Of a DNA stretch of 64,000 bases, positions 36,201-45,311 are shown piece by piece. Origin of the DNA: Pseudolabrys sp963742345 (GTDB taxonomy: Bacteria > Pseudomonadota > Alphaproteobacteria > Rhizobiales > Xanthobacteraceae); the NCBI GenBank assembly GCA_963742345.1, contig CAVULO010000009.1, positions 1-64,000 on the forward strand, given 5' to 3'. Below the pieces are notes generated by a model. The model saw nothing but the letters and a program-made list of their open reading frames with translations. It had not been told where the DNA came from and ran no database searches. Both the position numbers and the translations under genes were made by a program. The stretch's first letter is position 1, and each line of letters opens with the position of its first letter.

Positions 36201-36509
36201 ATGAACGGCCAGAATATCCGGATCCGGCTCAAGGCGTTCGATCACCGCATCCTCGATGCGTCGACACGCGAGATCGTGAATACGGCCAAGCGCACCGGCG
36301 CACAGGTCCGTGGACCGATTCCGCTGCCGACCAGAATCGAGAAATTTACGGTGAACCGCTCACCGCACGTCGACAAGAAGAGCCGCGAACAATTCGAGAT
36401 GCGCACGCACAAGCGCCTCTTGGACATCGTCGATCCGACGCCGCAGACGGTGGACGCGCTGATGAAGCTCGACCTCGCCGCTGGCGTCGACGTCGAGATC
36501 AAGCTGTAA
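36201..36509 (+). CDS. rpsJ: 30S ribosomal protein S10
   Basis: The 102-residue protein has RIRLKAFDHRILDASTREIV and GPIPLPTRIEKFTVNRSPHV. S10 (NusE) also joins NusB in antitermination. It is the first gene of the S10 operon. Confidence 0.97.
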   Translation: MNGQNIRIRLKAFDHRILDASTREIVNTAKRTGAQVRGPIPLPTRIEKFTVNRSPHVDKKSREQFEMRTHKRLLDIVDPTPQTVDALMKLDLAAGVDVEIKL

Positions 36510-36528
36510 GGCCGGGGTGGGATTAGCA

Positions 36529-37395
36529 ATGCGTTCGGGCGTAGTCGCACAAAAGGTCGGGATGACCCGGGTGTTCACCGAAACCGGTGAGCACGTGCCG
36601 GTGACAGTGCTGCGCCTCGCGCAGTGCCAGGTGGTTGCTCACCGCACCAAAGACAAAAATGGTTATGTCGCGCTGCAGCTCGGATCGGGCGCTCGCCGCG
36701 CTAACAATATGATCAAGGCTGACCGCGGTTACTTCGGTAAGCAGAAGGTCGAACCCAAGCGTAAGCTGGCCGAATTCCGCGTGACCGAAGACGCGTTGAT
36801 TCCGGTCGGCGCCGAAATCACCGCTGATCACTTTATTCCCGGCCAGTTCGTCGATGTCTGCGGCATCACCATCGGCAAGGGCTTTGCTGGCGGTATGAAG
36901 CGCTGGAATTTCGCAGGGCTGCGCGCGTCGCACGGCGTATCGATTTCGCACCGCTCGATCGGCGGCACCGGCGGCCGTCAGGACCCCGGTAAGACATTCA
37001 AGAACAAAAAAATGCCGGGCCATCTGGGCGTCGAGCGTGTCACCACGCTCAACCTCAAGGTCGTGCAGACTGATGTGGAGCGAGGGCTGCTTCTGATCGA
37101 GGGCGCGGTACCCGGGGCCAAGAGCGGCTGGGTTACGGTGCGCGACGCAGTGAAGAAAAAGCTGCCGAAGGAAGCGCCAAAGCCCGGCAAGTTCCGCGTG
37201 AGCGAAACGGCTGAGGCAAAACCTGATCAAAAGGCCGGCAAGACTGAATCCAATGCCGAGGAGGCGGCGGCGCAGGCCGCCGCCGCTGCGGACCAAGCGA
37301 CAAAGGCTGCAGCGCAGGCCGCCAAAGCCGCGGACCAGGCCGCTAAGGCTGCTGACAAGGCCGCTGCCGCTGCAAACAAAAAGGAGGGCGAGTGA
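36529..37395 (+). CDS. rplC: 50S ribosomal protein L3 with Ala-rich C-terminal tail
   Basis: ATG 36529 follows GGGGTGGG. The protein has 288 residues against about 210-245 in most relatives. The core is intact (GFAGGMKRWNFAGLRASHG, GGRQDPGKTFKNKKMPGHLG). Residues about 228-288 form a repetitive Ala/Lys/Asp/Gln tail (AAAQAAKAADQAAKAADKAA), predicted to be helical. The overlapping start of rplD shows the tail is in frame. Its role is unknown. Confidence 0.95.
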   Translation: MRSGVVAQKVGMTRVFTETGEHVPVTVLRLAQCQVVAHRTKDKNGYVALQLGSGARRANNMIKADRGYFGKQKVEPKRKLAEFRVTEDALIPVGAEITADHFIPGQFVDVCGITIGKGFAGGMKRWNFAGLRASHGVSISHRSIGGTGGRQDPGKTFKNKKMPGHLGVERVTTLNLKVVQTDVERGLLLIEGAVPGAKSGWVTVRDAVKKKLPKEAPKPGKFRVSETAEAKPDQKAGKTESNAEEAAAQAAAAADQATKAAAQAAKAADQAAKAADKAAAAANKKEGE

Positions 37396-38015
37396 TGGAG
37401 CTTAAGATCGTCGCCCTCGACGGCAAAGATGCCGGTAAAGCCACGTTACCGGATGCCATCTTCGGTCTCGAGCCGCGTACCGACATTATTCAGCGTTGTG
37501 TCAATTGGCAGCTCGCCAAGCGTCAGCGCGGCACTCACAAGACCAAGGACCGCAGCGAAATCTGGCGCACCGGCAAAAAGATGTATGCGCAGAAGGGCAC
37601 CGGCGGCGCTCGTCACGGTTCCGCGCGCGTGCCGCAATTCCGCGGTGGTGGCCGGGCTTTTGGCCCGGTGGTGCGCAGTCACGCTACCGATCTACCGAAA
37701 AAAGTGCGCGCGCTCGCGCTCAAGCACGCGCTGTCATCAAAGGCTAAAGACGGCGGCATCATAGTACTCGACAAGGCGACGCTGAAAGACACTAAGACCA
37801 AGGGGCTGGCGAAACAGTTCGGCAAACTCGGGCTCGAAAACGCGTTGATCATCGATGGCGCCGAGATCGAAGCCAACTTTCGGACGGCGGCGCGCAACAT
37901 CCCGAATATCGATGTCCTGCCGGTGCAGGGCATCAACGTGTACGACATCTTGCGGCGCAAGACCCTGGTGCTGACCAAGGCCGCGCTTGATGCGTTGGAG
38001 GCGCGATTCAAATGA
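37395..38015 (+). CDS. rplD: 50S ribosomal protein L4
   Basis: The 206-residue protein starts at ATG 37395, overlapping the L3 stop (TGATG). The extended loop KGTGGARHGSARVPQFRGGG lines the peptide exit tunnel. In some bacteria L4 also represses this operon. Its stop overlaps the rplW start. Confidence 0.97.
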   Translation: MELKIVALDGKDAGKATLPDAIFGLEPRTDIIQRCVNWQLAKRQRGTHKTKDRSEIWRTGKKMYAQKGTGGARHGSARVPQFRGGGRAFGPVVRSHATDLPKKVRALALKHALSSKAKDGGIIVLDKATLKDTKTKGLAKQFGKLGLENALIIDGAEIEANFRTAARNIPNIDVLPVQGINVYDILRRKTLVLTKAALDALEARFK

Positions 38016-38311
38016 GCACGAGTGATCCGCGCCACTACGACGTCATCATCGCCCCGGTAATCACCGAAAAGGCAACGATGGCGTCCGAGCACAACAAAGT
38101 AGTGTTCAAAGTGGCCAAGCACGCTACCAAACCGCAGATCAAGGAAGCGGTGGAGAAGTTGTTCGACGTTAAGGTCAAAAGGGTCAACACGCTCACGCGG
38201 CCGGGCAAGGTGAAAGTGTTCCGCAACAAGACCGGGCAACAGTCGGACGTGAAGCGCGCAATCGTAACTCTGGAAGAGGGTCACAAGATCGACGTGACCA
38301 CGGGATTGTAA
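38012..38311 (+). CDS. rplW: 50S ribosomal protein L23
   Basis: The 99-residue protein has DVIIAPVITEKATMASEHNK and KKLFDVKVKRVNT-like sequence typical of L23, a tunnel-exit protein that docks trigger factor and SRP. ATG 38012 overlaps the rplD stop. Confidence 0.97.
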   Translation: MSTSDPRHYDVIIAPVITEKATMASEHNKVVFKVAKHATKPQIKEAVEKLFDVKVKRVNTLTRPGKVKVFRNKTGQQSDVKRAIVTLEEGHKIDVTTGL

Positions 38312-38322
38312 GGAGTGCGGCG

Positions 38323-39156
38323 ATGGCGTTAAAAACCTACAATCCGACCACGCCGGGCCAGCGCCAACTGGTCAACATCGACCGTTCGTCCCTCTACAAG
38401 GGTGCACCGGTGAAGTCGTTGACCGAAGGCCAGCATTCGACCGGTGGCCGCAATAATAACGGCCGCATCACTTCGCGATTCCGTGGTGGTGGCCACAAAC
38501 AGGCGTACCGCCGGATCGATTTCCGTCGCACCAAATTCGATGTACCGGCGACCGTCGAGCGGCTGGAATACGATCCGAACCGCACAGCCTTCATCGCGCT
38601 GATCAAGTATCAGGACGGCGAGCTCGCTTATATCCTGGCGCCGCAACGTTTAGGGGCCGGCGATAGCGTGATCGCGTCCGAACATGCTGACGTGAAGCCT
38701 GGGAATGCGATGCCGATCGCTAATATTCCGGTTGGTACAATTGTGCACAATGTCGAGCTCAAGATCGGCAAGGGCGGGCAGTTGGCGCGCTCAGCCGGGA
38801 GCTACGTGCAGATCGTCGGCCGTGACCAGGATTATGTCATCCTGCGCCTGAGCACGACCGAACAACGTCTTGTGCATGGCCGCTGCATGGCGACGGTCGG
38901 TGCGGTGTCCAATCCCGACAACATGAACACCACCATAGGCAAGGCTGGACGTCAGCGCTGGAAGGGTAGAATGCCGCACAATCGCGGCATCACCATGAAT
39001 CCGGTCGACCACCCGCATGGTGGCCGCACCAAGGGCGGCAAGCACTGGGTTACGCCGTGGGGCTTCCCGACCAAAGGCAAGAAGACCCGCAAGAATAAAC
39101 GCACCGAACGTTTCATCGTTGCAAGTCGGCACGACCGCAAGAAGAAGCAGCAGTAA
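38323..39156 (+). CDS. rplB: 50S ribosomal protein L2
   Basis: The 277-residue protein carries the conserved GGRNNNGRITSRFRGGGHKQ and MNPVDHPHGGRTKGGKHW near the peptidyl-transferase centre. Length and position between rplW and rpsS are canonical. Confidence 0.98.
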   Translation: MALKTYNPTTPGQRQLVNIDRSSLYKGAPVKSLTEGQHSTGGRNNNGRITSRFRGGGHKQAYRRIDFRRTKFDVPATVERLEYDPNRTAFIALIKYQDGELAYILAPQRLGAGDSVIASEHADVKPGNAMPIANIPVGTIVHNVELKIGKGGQLARSAGSYVQIVGRDQDYVILRLSTTEQRLVHGRCMATVGAVSNPDNMNTTIGKAGRQRWKGRMPHNRGITMNPVDHPHGGRTKGGKHWVTPWGFPTKGKKTRKNKRTERFIVASRHDRKKKQQ

Positions 39157-39168
39157 GGATCAAGAACT

Positions 39169-39510
39169 ATGACGCGTTCAGTTTGGAAAGGTCCTTTTGT
39201 CGACGGCTATTTGCTTCGCAAGGCAGAGGCCGCGCGTTCTTCGGGCCGCCACGAAATGATCAAGATATGGAGCCGGCGTTCGACCATTTTGCCGCAATTC
39301 GTTGGGCTGAATTTCGGTGTCTACAACGGGCAGAAGCATATTCCGGTGCTGGTGAACGAAGAAATGGTTGGGCACAAATTCGGCGAATTCGCACCAACCC
39401 GGATGTTTTACGGTCATACGTCCGACCGCAAAGCCAAGCGCGCAGGTGCGCCCGCCGCTGCGGGTGTGTCGGCTCCAGCCGCTGCACCAGCGGCGCCGGC
39501 GGCAAGCTAA
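39169..39510 (+). CDS. rpsS: 30S ribosomal protein S19 with Ala/Pro tail
   Basis: The first 87 residues are a normal S19 (SVWKGPFVDGYLLRKAEAAR, GHKFGEFAPTRMFYGHTSDR). Residues 88-113 add an Ala/Pro-rich tail (GVSAPAAAPAAPAAS), making 113 residues rather than about 92. It ends 20 bp before rplV. Confidence 0.95.
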   Translation: MTRSVWKGPFVDGYLLRKAEAARSSGRHEMIKIWSRRSTILPQFVGLNFGVYNGQKHIPVLVNEEMVGHKFGEFAPTRMFYGHTSDRKAKRAGAPAAAGVSAPAAAPAAPAAS

Positions 39511-39530
39511 GGGATATAAAGAGTAGGGTC

Positions 39531-39917
39531 ATGGGCAAGCGCCAACGCGAGCGAGACCTCGGCGAGAACGAGGCTAAGGCTGTGAGCAAGATGCTGCGGA
39601 TTTCTCCGCAGAAGCTCAATCTCGTTGCGCAGCTGATCCGTGGCAAAAAGGTTGCGAGCGCGCTTGCTGATCTCGAGTTTTCGCAGAAGCGCATTGCCAA
39701 AGACGTGCGCAAGTGCCTGGAATCGGCGATCGCTAACGCCGAGAACAATCACGACCTCGACGTCGACGAACTCATCGTCGCCGAGGCTCATGTCGGCAAG
39801 GCGCTCGTGATCAAGCGTTTCACCCCGCGCGGCCGCGGCCGCGTTGGACGAATTTTCAAGCCGTTTTCTCACCTGACCATTGTGGTGCGTCAGGCTGAGG
39901 CGCGGGCGGAAGCCTGA
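39531..39917 (+). CDS. rplV: 50S ribosomal protein L22
   Basis: The 128-residue protein has LRISPQKLNLVAQLIRGKK and the tunnel hairpin KRFTPRGRGRVGRIFKPFSH. ATG 39531 follows an AGAGTAGGG region. It ends 10 bp before rpsC. Confidence 0.96.
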   Translation: MGKRQRERDLGENEAKAVSKMLRISPQKLNLVAQLIRGKKVASALADLEFSQKRIAKDVRKCLESAIANAENNHDLDVDELIVAEAHVGKALVIKRFTPRGRGRVGRIFKPFSHLTIVVRQAEARAEA

Positions 39918-39927
39918 GGAGAAAGCT

Positions 39928-40629
39928 ATGGGTCAAAAAGTCAATCCAATTGGGCTGCGCCTCGGTATCAACCGCACCTGGGACTCACGCTGGTTCGCCG
40001 GCAAGGCGGAATACGGTAATCTCCTGCATGAGGACATTAAAATCCGCGCGGAGCTGATGAAACAGCTCAAGCAGGCGGCGGTGTCGCACATTGTAATTGA
40101 GCGGCCACACAAGAAGTGCCGCGTAACTATCCACTCAGCGCGCCCCGGCGTAGTCATCGGCAAAAAGGGCGCCGACATCGAGAAACTCCGTAAGGTGGTC
40201 GCCAAGCTCACCGACAGCGATGTCGTCATCAATATCGTCGAGATTCGTAAGCCTGAGCTCGATGCCCAACTCGTTGCTGAATCGATCGCTCAACAGCTCG
40301 AACGCCGGGTCGCGTTCCGCCGCGCCATGAAGCGCGCGGTGCAGTCGGCAATGCGTTTGGGTGCCGAGGGAATCCGCATCAACTGCTCGGGCCGCCTGGG
40401 CGGCGCCGAAATTGCGCGCATGGAGTGGTACCGCGAAGGCCGCGTGCCACTGCACACGCTGCGCGCAGACGTCGATTACGGCGTTGCTACCGCATTCACC
40501 ACTTACGGCACCTGCGGCGTCAAAGTTTGGATCTTCAAGGGCGAAATCCTCGAGCACGATCCGATGGCGCAGGACAAGAAGCTCGCCGAAGGCGACGCCG
40601 GCCGGCCGCGCCGCGAAACCGCCGCCTGA
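39928..40629 (+). CDS. rpsC: 30S ribosomal protein S3
   Basis: The 233-residue protein starts MGQKVNPIGLRLGINRTWDS and has the KH-domain motif VVIGKKGADIEKLRKVV and the C-terminal GRLGGAEIARMEWYREGRVP. S3 lies at the messenger entry site. ATG 39928 is preceded by GAGGAGAAAG. Confidence 0.97.
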   Translation: MGQKVNPIGLRLGINRTWDSRWFAGKAEYGNLLHEDIKIRAELMKQLKQAAVSHIVIERPHKKCRVTIHSARPGVVIGKKGADIEKLRKVVAKLTDSDVVINIVEIRKPELDAQLVAESIAQQLERRVAFRRAMKRAVQSAMRLGAEGIRINCSGRLGGAEIARMEWYREGRVPLHTLRADVDYGVATAFTTYGTCGVKVWIFKGEILEHDPMAQDKKLAEGDAGRPRRETAA

Positions 40630-40651
40630 GGGGACGAATAGAGTTTAGGTC

Positions 40652-41065
40652 ATGCTGCAACCGATCCGCACCAAGTTTCGCAAGGCTTTCAAGGGCCGCA
40701 TCCACGGCGTCGCCACCAGCGGCAATACGCTTTCTTTTGGCCAATATGGTCTCAAGGCGCTGGAGCCCGAGCGCGTGACCGCACGCCAGATCGAGGCGGC
40801 TCGTCGTGCCCTCACGCGCTTCATGAAGCGGTCTGGCCGCGTATGGATCCGGGTATTCCCTGACGTGCCGGTGTCGAAGAAGCCGATCGAAGTGCGCATG
40901 GGCAAAGGCAAAGGTACTCCCGAATTTTGGGTCGTACGCGTCAAGCCGGGCCGCATCCTGTTCGAGGTCGATGGCATTCCCGTCGCCGTCGCCAAGGAAG
41001 CGCTGGCTCTCGCCGCGGCCAAGCTGCCGGTCAAGACCCGTTTTATTGAACGCATCGCTGAGTGA
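40652..41065 (+). CDS. rplP: 50S ribosomal protein L16
   Basis: The 137-residue protein has QYGLKALEPERVTARQIEAA and MGKGKGTPEFWVVRVKPGRI. It helps position tRNA in the A and P sites. It is 4 bp from rpmC. Confidence 0.97.
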   Translation: MLQPIRTKFRKAFKGRIHGVATSGNTLSFGQYGLKALEPERVTARQIEAARRALTRFMKRSGRVWIRVFPDVPVSKKPIEVRMGKGKGTPEFWVVRVKPGRILFEVDGIPVAVAKEALALAAAKLPVKTRFIERIAE

Positions 41066-41069
41066 CGCC

Positions 41070-41381
41070 ATGAAAGCCGCCGACGCAAGAGCGATGACGC
41101 TCGATCAACTCGATGATGAAGTGCTCAAACTGAAAAAAGAGCAGTTCAATCTGCGTTTCCAGCGCGCCACCGGGCAGTTGGAAAATACATCGCGCGTGCG
41201 CGTCATCCGGCGCGATATCGCGCGCATGAAAACAATCGCGGCGCAGAAGCGCGCCGGGACGCCGGAACGGGCTTCGAAGGCCGATGCCACGCCGGCACCT
41301 GCAAAGAAAGCCAAAGCCACCAAGCCGAAGGCTGCTGCGAAGCCGAAATCGTCGCGCGCCAAAGTGAAGTCGAAGGAATAA
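41070..41381 (+). CDS. rpmC: 50S ribosomal protein L29 with Lys/Ala tail
   Basis: Residues 1-62 are standard L29 (LDQLDDEVLKLKKEQFNLRF, VRVIRRDIARMKTIAAQKR). Residues 63-103 are a low-complexity Ala/Lys/Pro tail (KKAKATKPKAAAKPKSSRAK). The family is usually 60-70 residues. rpsQ follows with a normal 10-bp gap, so the tail is genuinely coding. Confidence 0.93.
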   Translation: MKAADARAMTLDQLDDEVLKLKKEQFNLRFQRATGQLENTSRVRVIRRDIARMKTIAAQKRAGTPERASKADATPAPAKKAKATKPKAAAKPKSSRAKVKSKE

Positions 41382-41391
41382 GGGGTTCGAG

Positions 41392-41643
41392 ATGCCGAAG
41401 CGTACTCTCCATGGGGTCGTCGTGAGCGACAAGCAGAACAAGACCGTGGTTGTGCGCGTTGAGCGTCGTTTCACGCACCCGACCATGAAGAAGACCATTC
41501 GCCGTTCGAAAAAATACCACGCGCATGACGAAGCCAATACATATTCGGTCGGTGATCAGGTGTGGATCGAAGAGCGCCGGCCGATTTCGAAACTCAAGCG
41601 CTGGGCGGTGATCCGGGGCGAGAAGAAACAGAAAGTTCAATGA
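41392..41643 (+). CDS. rpsQ: 30S ribosomal protein S17
   Basis: The 83-residue OB-fold protein has GVVVSDKQNKTVVVRVERR and KYHAHDEANTYSVGDQVWIE. It binds 16S rRNA helices 7 and 11 early in assembly. Length and position are canonical. Confidence 0.97.
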   Translation: MPKRTLHGVVVSDKQNKTVVVRVERRFTHPTMKKTIRRSKKYHAHDEANTYSVGDQVWIEERRPISKLKRWAVIRGEKKQKVQ

Positions 41644-41692
41644 GCGCCATGTTCGTCAAGAATTCGCGCGACCAGACAATGAGAGCCGCATC

Positions 41693-42061
41693 ATGATTCA
41701 GATGCAAACCAACCTCGACGTGGCGGACAATTCCGGCGCGCGCCGCGTCATGTGCATCAAGGTGCTGGGTGGCTCCAAACGCAAGTACGCCACCATCGGC
41801 GACGTCATCGTCGTTTCGGTGAAGGAGGCAATTCCACGTGGCCGCGTGAAAAAAGGCGACGTGATGAAGGCCGTAGTGGTGCGTATCTCCAAGGACATCA
41901 AACGCCCGGACGGCTCGGTCATCCGCTTCGACCGCAATGCGGCGGTTTTGATCACGCCGCAGATGGAGCCGGTGGGCACCCGCATCTTTGGACCGGTACC
42001 GCGTGAGCTGCGCGCCAAGAATCACATGAAGATTATTTCGCTCGCCCCGGAGGTGCTGTGA
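41693..42061 (+). CDS. rplN: 50S ribosomal protein L14
   Basis: The 122-residue protein has MIQMQTNLDVADNSGARRVM and RIFGPVPRELRAKNHMKIIS. It lies at the subunit interface. Its stop overlaps the ATG of rplX (TGATG). Confidence 0.97.
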   Translation: MIQMQTNLDVADNSGARRVMCIKVLGGSKRKYATIGDVIVVSVKEAIPRGRVKKGDVMKAVVVRISKDIKRPDGSVIRFDRNAAVLITPQMEPVGTRIFGPVPRELRAKNHMKIISLAPEVL

Positions 42062-42387
42062 TGGCCGCCAAGATCCGCAAGGGCGATAAGGTCGTCGTGC
42101 TTACCGGTCGCGACAAGGGGCGCACCGGTGAGGTGATCGAGGTGCGCCGTGATCAGGACCGCGCACTGGTGCGCGGCGTCAATATGGTCAAGCGTCATCA
42201 GCGCCAGACTGCCCAGCAAGAAGGCGGGATTATTTCAAAGGAGAGTTCGGTCCACCTCTCGAATCTGGCAGTTGCCGATCCCAAGGATGGCAAGCCAACC
42301 CGCGTGGGATTTAAGTTCGTCGGCGCAGGCGACGCGCGCAAAAAGGTGCGCATAGCCAAGCGTTCTGGAGTTGAGATCGATGGCTGA
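42061..42387 (+). CDS. rplX: 50S ribosomal protein L24
   Basis: The 108-residue protein has the KOW motif KIRKGDKVVVLTGRDKGRTG. It initiates 50S assembly. ATG 42061 overlaps the rplN stop, and its own end overlaps rplE by eight bases. Confidence 0.96.
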   Translation: MAAKIRKGDKVVVLTGRDKGRTGEVIEVRRDQDRALVRGVNMVKRHQRQTAQQEGGIISKESSVHLSNLAVADPKDGKPTRVGFKFVGAGDARKKVRIAKRSGVEIDG

Positions 42388-43042
42388 TACGCAGCAGACC
42401 GCACAAGCAAAGGCGGAAGCCAAGGCGGAAAAGAAGGCCCAGGCGCAAGCTAAGGCCGCCGCGCCGAAGGAAGCCAAGAAACCGCGTGAACGCTCGGACT
42501 ATGTGCCGCGCCTGCGCGCCCATTTCGAGAACGTGGTTCGCGCAGAACTCACGAAGCAGCGCGGCTATTCGAATCGCATGCAGGTGCCCAAGATCACAAA
42601 GGTTGTGCTCAACATGGGTATTGGCGAGGGTGTCGCCGACCGCAAGAAGGTGGATAACGCCGCCAACGACCTGTCGCTGATTGCTGGCCAGAAAGCGGTG
42701 ATCACGAAGTCGCGCAAGTCGATCGCGACCTACAAGCTGCGCGATGGCCAGGCCATCGGCTGCAAGGTCACGCTACGCAAGGCGCGCATGTACGACTTTA
42801 TCGATCGGCTCGTGACTATCGCGCTGCCTCGAGTGCGTGATTTCCGTGGGCTCAATCCAAAGAGTTTCGACGGCCGCGGCAACTACAGCCTCGGCATCAA
42901 GGAACACATAGTGTTTCCAGAGATCGACTTCGACAAAGTCACCAATTCCTGGGGCCTCGATATCACCGTTTGTACCAGTGCGCGCAGTGACGATGAAGCG
43001 CGCGCGCTGCTTACCGCGTTTAACTTCCCGTTCCGGCAGTGA
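42380..43042 (+). CDS. rplE: 50S ribosomal protein L5 with Ala/Lys N-terminal extension
   Basis: ATG 42380 gives 220 residues against about 180-185 for relatives. Residues 1-37 are a charged Ala/Lys/Gln extension (KAEAKAEKKAQAQAKAAAPK), followed by the normal core (QVPKITKVVLNMGIGEGVAD, GRGNYSLGIKEHIVFPEIDF). No start codon after the extension has a better ribosome binding site, so the extension is probably translated. Confidence 0.92.
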   Translation: MADTQQTAQAKAEAKAEKKAQAQAKAAAPKEAKKPRERSDYVPRLRAHFENVVRAELTKQRGYSNRMQVPKITKVVLNMGIGEGVADRKKVDNAANDLSLIAGQKAVITKSRKSIATYKLRDGQAIGCKVTLRKARMYDFIDRLVTIALPRVRDFRGLNPKSFDGRGNYSLGIKEHIVFPEIDFDKVTNSWGLDITVCTSARSDDEARALLTAFNFPFRQ

Positions 43043-43080
43043 GGCCAGGCCTCATACGCGGAACCGCAAGGAGCGAAAGT

Positions 43081-43386
43081 ATGGCGAAGAAAAGTTCGAT
43101 CGAGAAGAACAATAGGCGGCGCAGGATGGCCAAGAAATTTGCCAACCGGCGAGCGAAGCTAAAAACGATCGCGCACGACAAGAAGCTGCCGATGGAGGAG
43201 CGTTTTGCCGCTACTCTGAAGCTGGCTGAGTTGCCGCGTAATTCCTCCAAGACGCGCGTACGCAATCGCTGCGAACTCAGCGGCCGTCCGCGCGCGTATT
43301 ACCGCAAGCATCGATTGAGCCGTATCGCGTTGCGCGAGCTTGGCTCTAAAGGCCTCATTCCGGGCCTTGTGAAGTCGAGCTGGTAG
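43081..43386 (+). CDS. rpsN: 30S ribosomal protein S14
   Basis: The 101-residue protein is the long, zinc-independent form, with RNRCELSGRPRAYYRKHRLS and LRELGSKGLIPGLVKSSW. ATG 43081 follows AAGGAGCG. The upstream in-frame codons overlap the rplE end and are not conserved. Confidence 0.96.
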   Translation: MAKKSSIEKNNRRRRMAKKFANRRAKLKTIAHDKKLPMEERFAATLKLAELPRNSSKTRVRNRCELSGRPRAYYRKHRLSRIALRELGSKGLIPGLVKSSW

Positions 43387-43395
43387 GAGGGCGCG

Positions 43396-43794
43396 ATGGC
43401 AGTAAACGATCCGATCGGCGATATGATAGCGCGCATCCGAAACGCGCAAATGCGCAGCAAGTCTAAGGTTTCGATGCCGGGCTCCAAGCAGCGCGAGCGC
43501 GTGCTCGAGGTGCTAAAGACGGAAGGATTTATCCGCGGCTATGCCAGCGTGGCGCACGCCAGCGGCCGGTCCGAGCTTGAAATCGAACTTAAATATTTCG
43601 ACGGCGAGCCGGTAATCCGCGAAATTGAACGCATCTCCAAGCCAGGCCGCCGTGTATACGTGGCGGTTCGTAACCTGCCGCGCATCAATAACGGCCTCGG
43701 CGTTGCCATTCTGTCGACGCCAAAGGGCGTGATGGCAGACCACGACGCTCGCGAGGCCAATGTCGGCGGCGAAATCATCTGCACGGTGTTCTAA
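43396..43794 (+). CDS. rpsH: 30S ribosomal protein S8
   Basis: The 132-residue protein has NDPIGDMIARIRNAQMRSKS and the C-terminal VGGEIICTVF. S8 is a primary 16S rRNA binder and the classical repressor of spc operons. Its stop overlaps the rplF start. Confidence 0.97.
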   Translation: MAVNDPIGDMIARIRNAQMRSKSKVSMPGSKQRERVLEVLKTEGFIRGYASVAHASGRSELEIELKYFDGEPVIREIERISKPGRRVYVAVRNLPRINNGLGVAILSTPKGVMADHDAREANVGGEIICTVF

Positions 43795-44327
43795 TGTCAC
43801 GCATCGGCAACAAGGCGGTCGCGGTTCCCACAGGCGTCACCGCCAATGTGGAAGGGCAGACCGTCAAGGTAAAAGGTCCGAAGGGTGCCTTGCAGGTCGT
43901 CGTGCACGACGACGTGTCGGTGGCCATGGACAAGGGTGGCATCAAGCTTGAGCCTCGTGGCGAAAGCAAACGCGCACGCTCAATGTGGGGCACCTCGCGT
44001 ACGTTAGTTGCAAACGTGGTATCGGGCGTGACCAAAGGCTTCGAGGAGAAGCTGGAGATCACCGGCGTGGGCTACCGCGCTGCGGTACAAGGTAAGACGT
44101 TGCAATTGCAGCTCGGGTTTTCCCACGACGTGAGCTTTCCGATTCCGGAAGGAATCGCGATTACGACTCCGAAGCCGACCGAGATCGTAGTGACTGGCGT
44201 CGACAAGCAGAAAGTTGGCCACGTCGCTGCCGAGATCCGCGGTTACCGTCCGCCCGAGCCCTACAAGGGCAAAGGCGTGAGATATGTGAACGAGTACATC
44301 TTCCGCAAGGAAGGGAAGAAGAAGTAG
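43794..44327 (+). CDS. rplF: 50S ribosomal protein L6
   Basis: The 177-residue protein has the two tandem L6 folds and the motif RPPEPYKGKGVRYVNEYI. It lies near the factor-binding site. It starts at the overlapping ATG 43794. Confidence 0.97.
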   Translation: MSRIGNKAVAVPTGVTANVEGQTVKVKGPKGALQVVVHDDVSVAMDKGGIKLEPRGESKRARSMWGTSRTLVANVVSGVTKGFEEKLEITGVGYRAAVQGKTLQLQLGFSHDVSFPIPEGIAITTPKPTEIVVTGVDKQKVGHVAAEIRGYRPPEPYKGKGVRYVNEYIFRKEGKKK

Positions 44328-44337
44328 AGGACGCGCC

Positions 44338-44700
44338 ATGTCGAGATTGAGTGACCGAACCGCCCGGCGGACGGCGACAGTGCGACGCAAGATAAAGCTC
44401 GCGGCACGCGGGCGCGTGCGGCTATCGGTGTTTCGCTCCTCGAAGCACATCTACGTTCAGTTGATCGACGACGTGAAGGGCACGACCCTGACTGCGGCGT
44501 CATCGATGGAGAAGCCGATGCGCGAAGGCGCCAAAACCGGTGCCAATATCGCGGCGGCCAAGGCGGTCGGCAAATTGATCGCCGAGCGGGCTAAGGAGAA
44601 GGGCATCAAGGACGTCGTGTTCGACCGCGGCGGCTATCTCTATCACGGACGCATTAAGGCGCTGGCTGACGCCGCGCGCGAAGGCGGCCTCAACTTTTAA
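44338..44700 (+). CDS. rplR: 50S ribosomal protein L18
   Basis: The 120-residue protein has RLSVFRSSKHIYVQLIDDV and VVFDRGGYLYHGRIKALADA. It binds 5S rRNA along with L5. It is 14 bp before rpsE. Confidence 0.97.
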   Translation: MSRLSDRTARRTATVRRKIKLAARGRVRLSVFRSSKHIYVQLIDDVKGTTLTAASSMEKPMREGAKTGANIAAAKAVGKLIAERAKEKGIKDVVFDRGGYLYHGRIKALADAAREGGLNF

Positions 44701-44714
44701 CGGATCGATCCCTT

Positions 44715-45299
44715 ATGGCACATGAACCGCGACGAGAACCCCGACGAGACCGTGAGCGCAGCGGTGGCCGCGACGAACGCGACAGCGAGTTCATTGACAA
44801 GCTGGTGCACATCAACCGCGTGGCCAAGGTGGTCAAGGGTGGCCGTCGCTTCGGCTTCGCTGCGCTGGTCGTCGTGGGCGACCAGAAGGGTCGGGTCGGA
44901 TTCGGCCACGGCAAAGCGCGCGAGGTCCCGGAAGCGATCCGAAAGGCGACCGATGCAGCCAAGCGCAGCTTGACACGTGTTCCGCTGCGTGAGGGTCGCA
45001 CGCTGCATCACGACGTGCTCGGCCGCCACGGTGCGGGCAAAGTGTTTTTGCGGGCGGCGCCTCCCGGCACCGGAATCATCGCCGGTGGCCCGATGCGCGC
45101 AGTATTCGAAACGCTCGGCATGCAGGACGTTGTTGCTAAATCGCTCGGCTCATCGAACCCCTACAACGTGGTGCGCGCGACTTTCGATGCTCTCAAGCAC
45201 CAGGATTCGCCACGCTCGGTTGCAGCCCGCCGCAACATCAAGGTGTCCACCTTGCAGTCGCGTCGCCGGGACGGCGACGCGGAAGTGACGGCGGATTGA
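44715..45299 (+). CDS. rpsE: 30S ribosomal protein S5
   Basis: The 194-residue protein has FIDKLVHINRVAKVVKGGRR and VGFGHGKAREVPEAIRKATD, with a short Arg/Asp/Glu-rich N-terminus. It contributes to decoding accuracy and messenger unwinding. It lies 12 bp before rpmD. Confidence 0.97.
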   Translation: MAHEPRREPRRDRERSGGRDERDSEFIDKLVHINRVAKVVKGGRRFGFAALVVVGDQKGRVGFGHGKAREVPEAIRKATDAAKRSLTRVPLREGRTLHHDVLGRHGAGKVFLRAAPPGTGIIAGGPMRAVFETLGMQDVVAKSLGSSNPYNVVRATFDALKHQDSPRSVAARRNIKVSTLQSRRRDGDAEVTAD

Positions 45300-45311
45300 G
45301 GAATTTAGCGC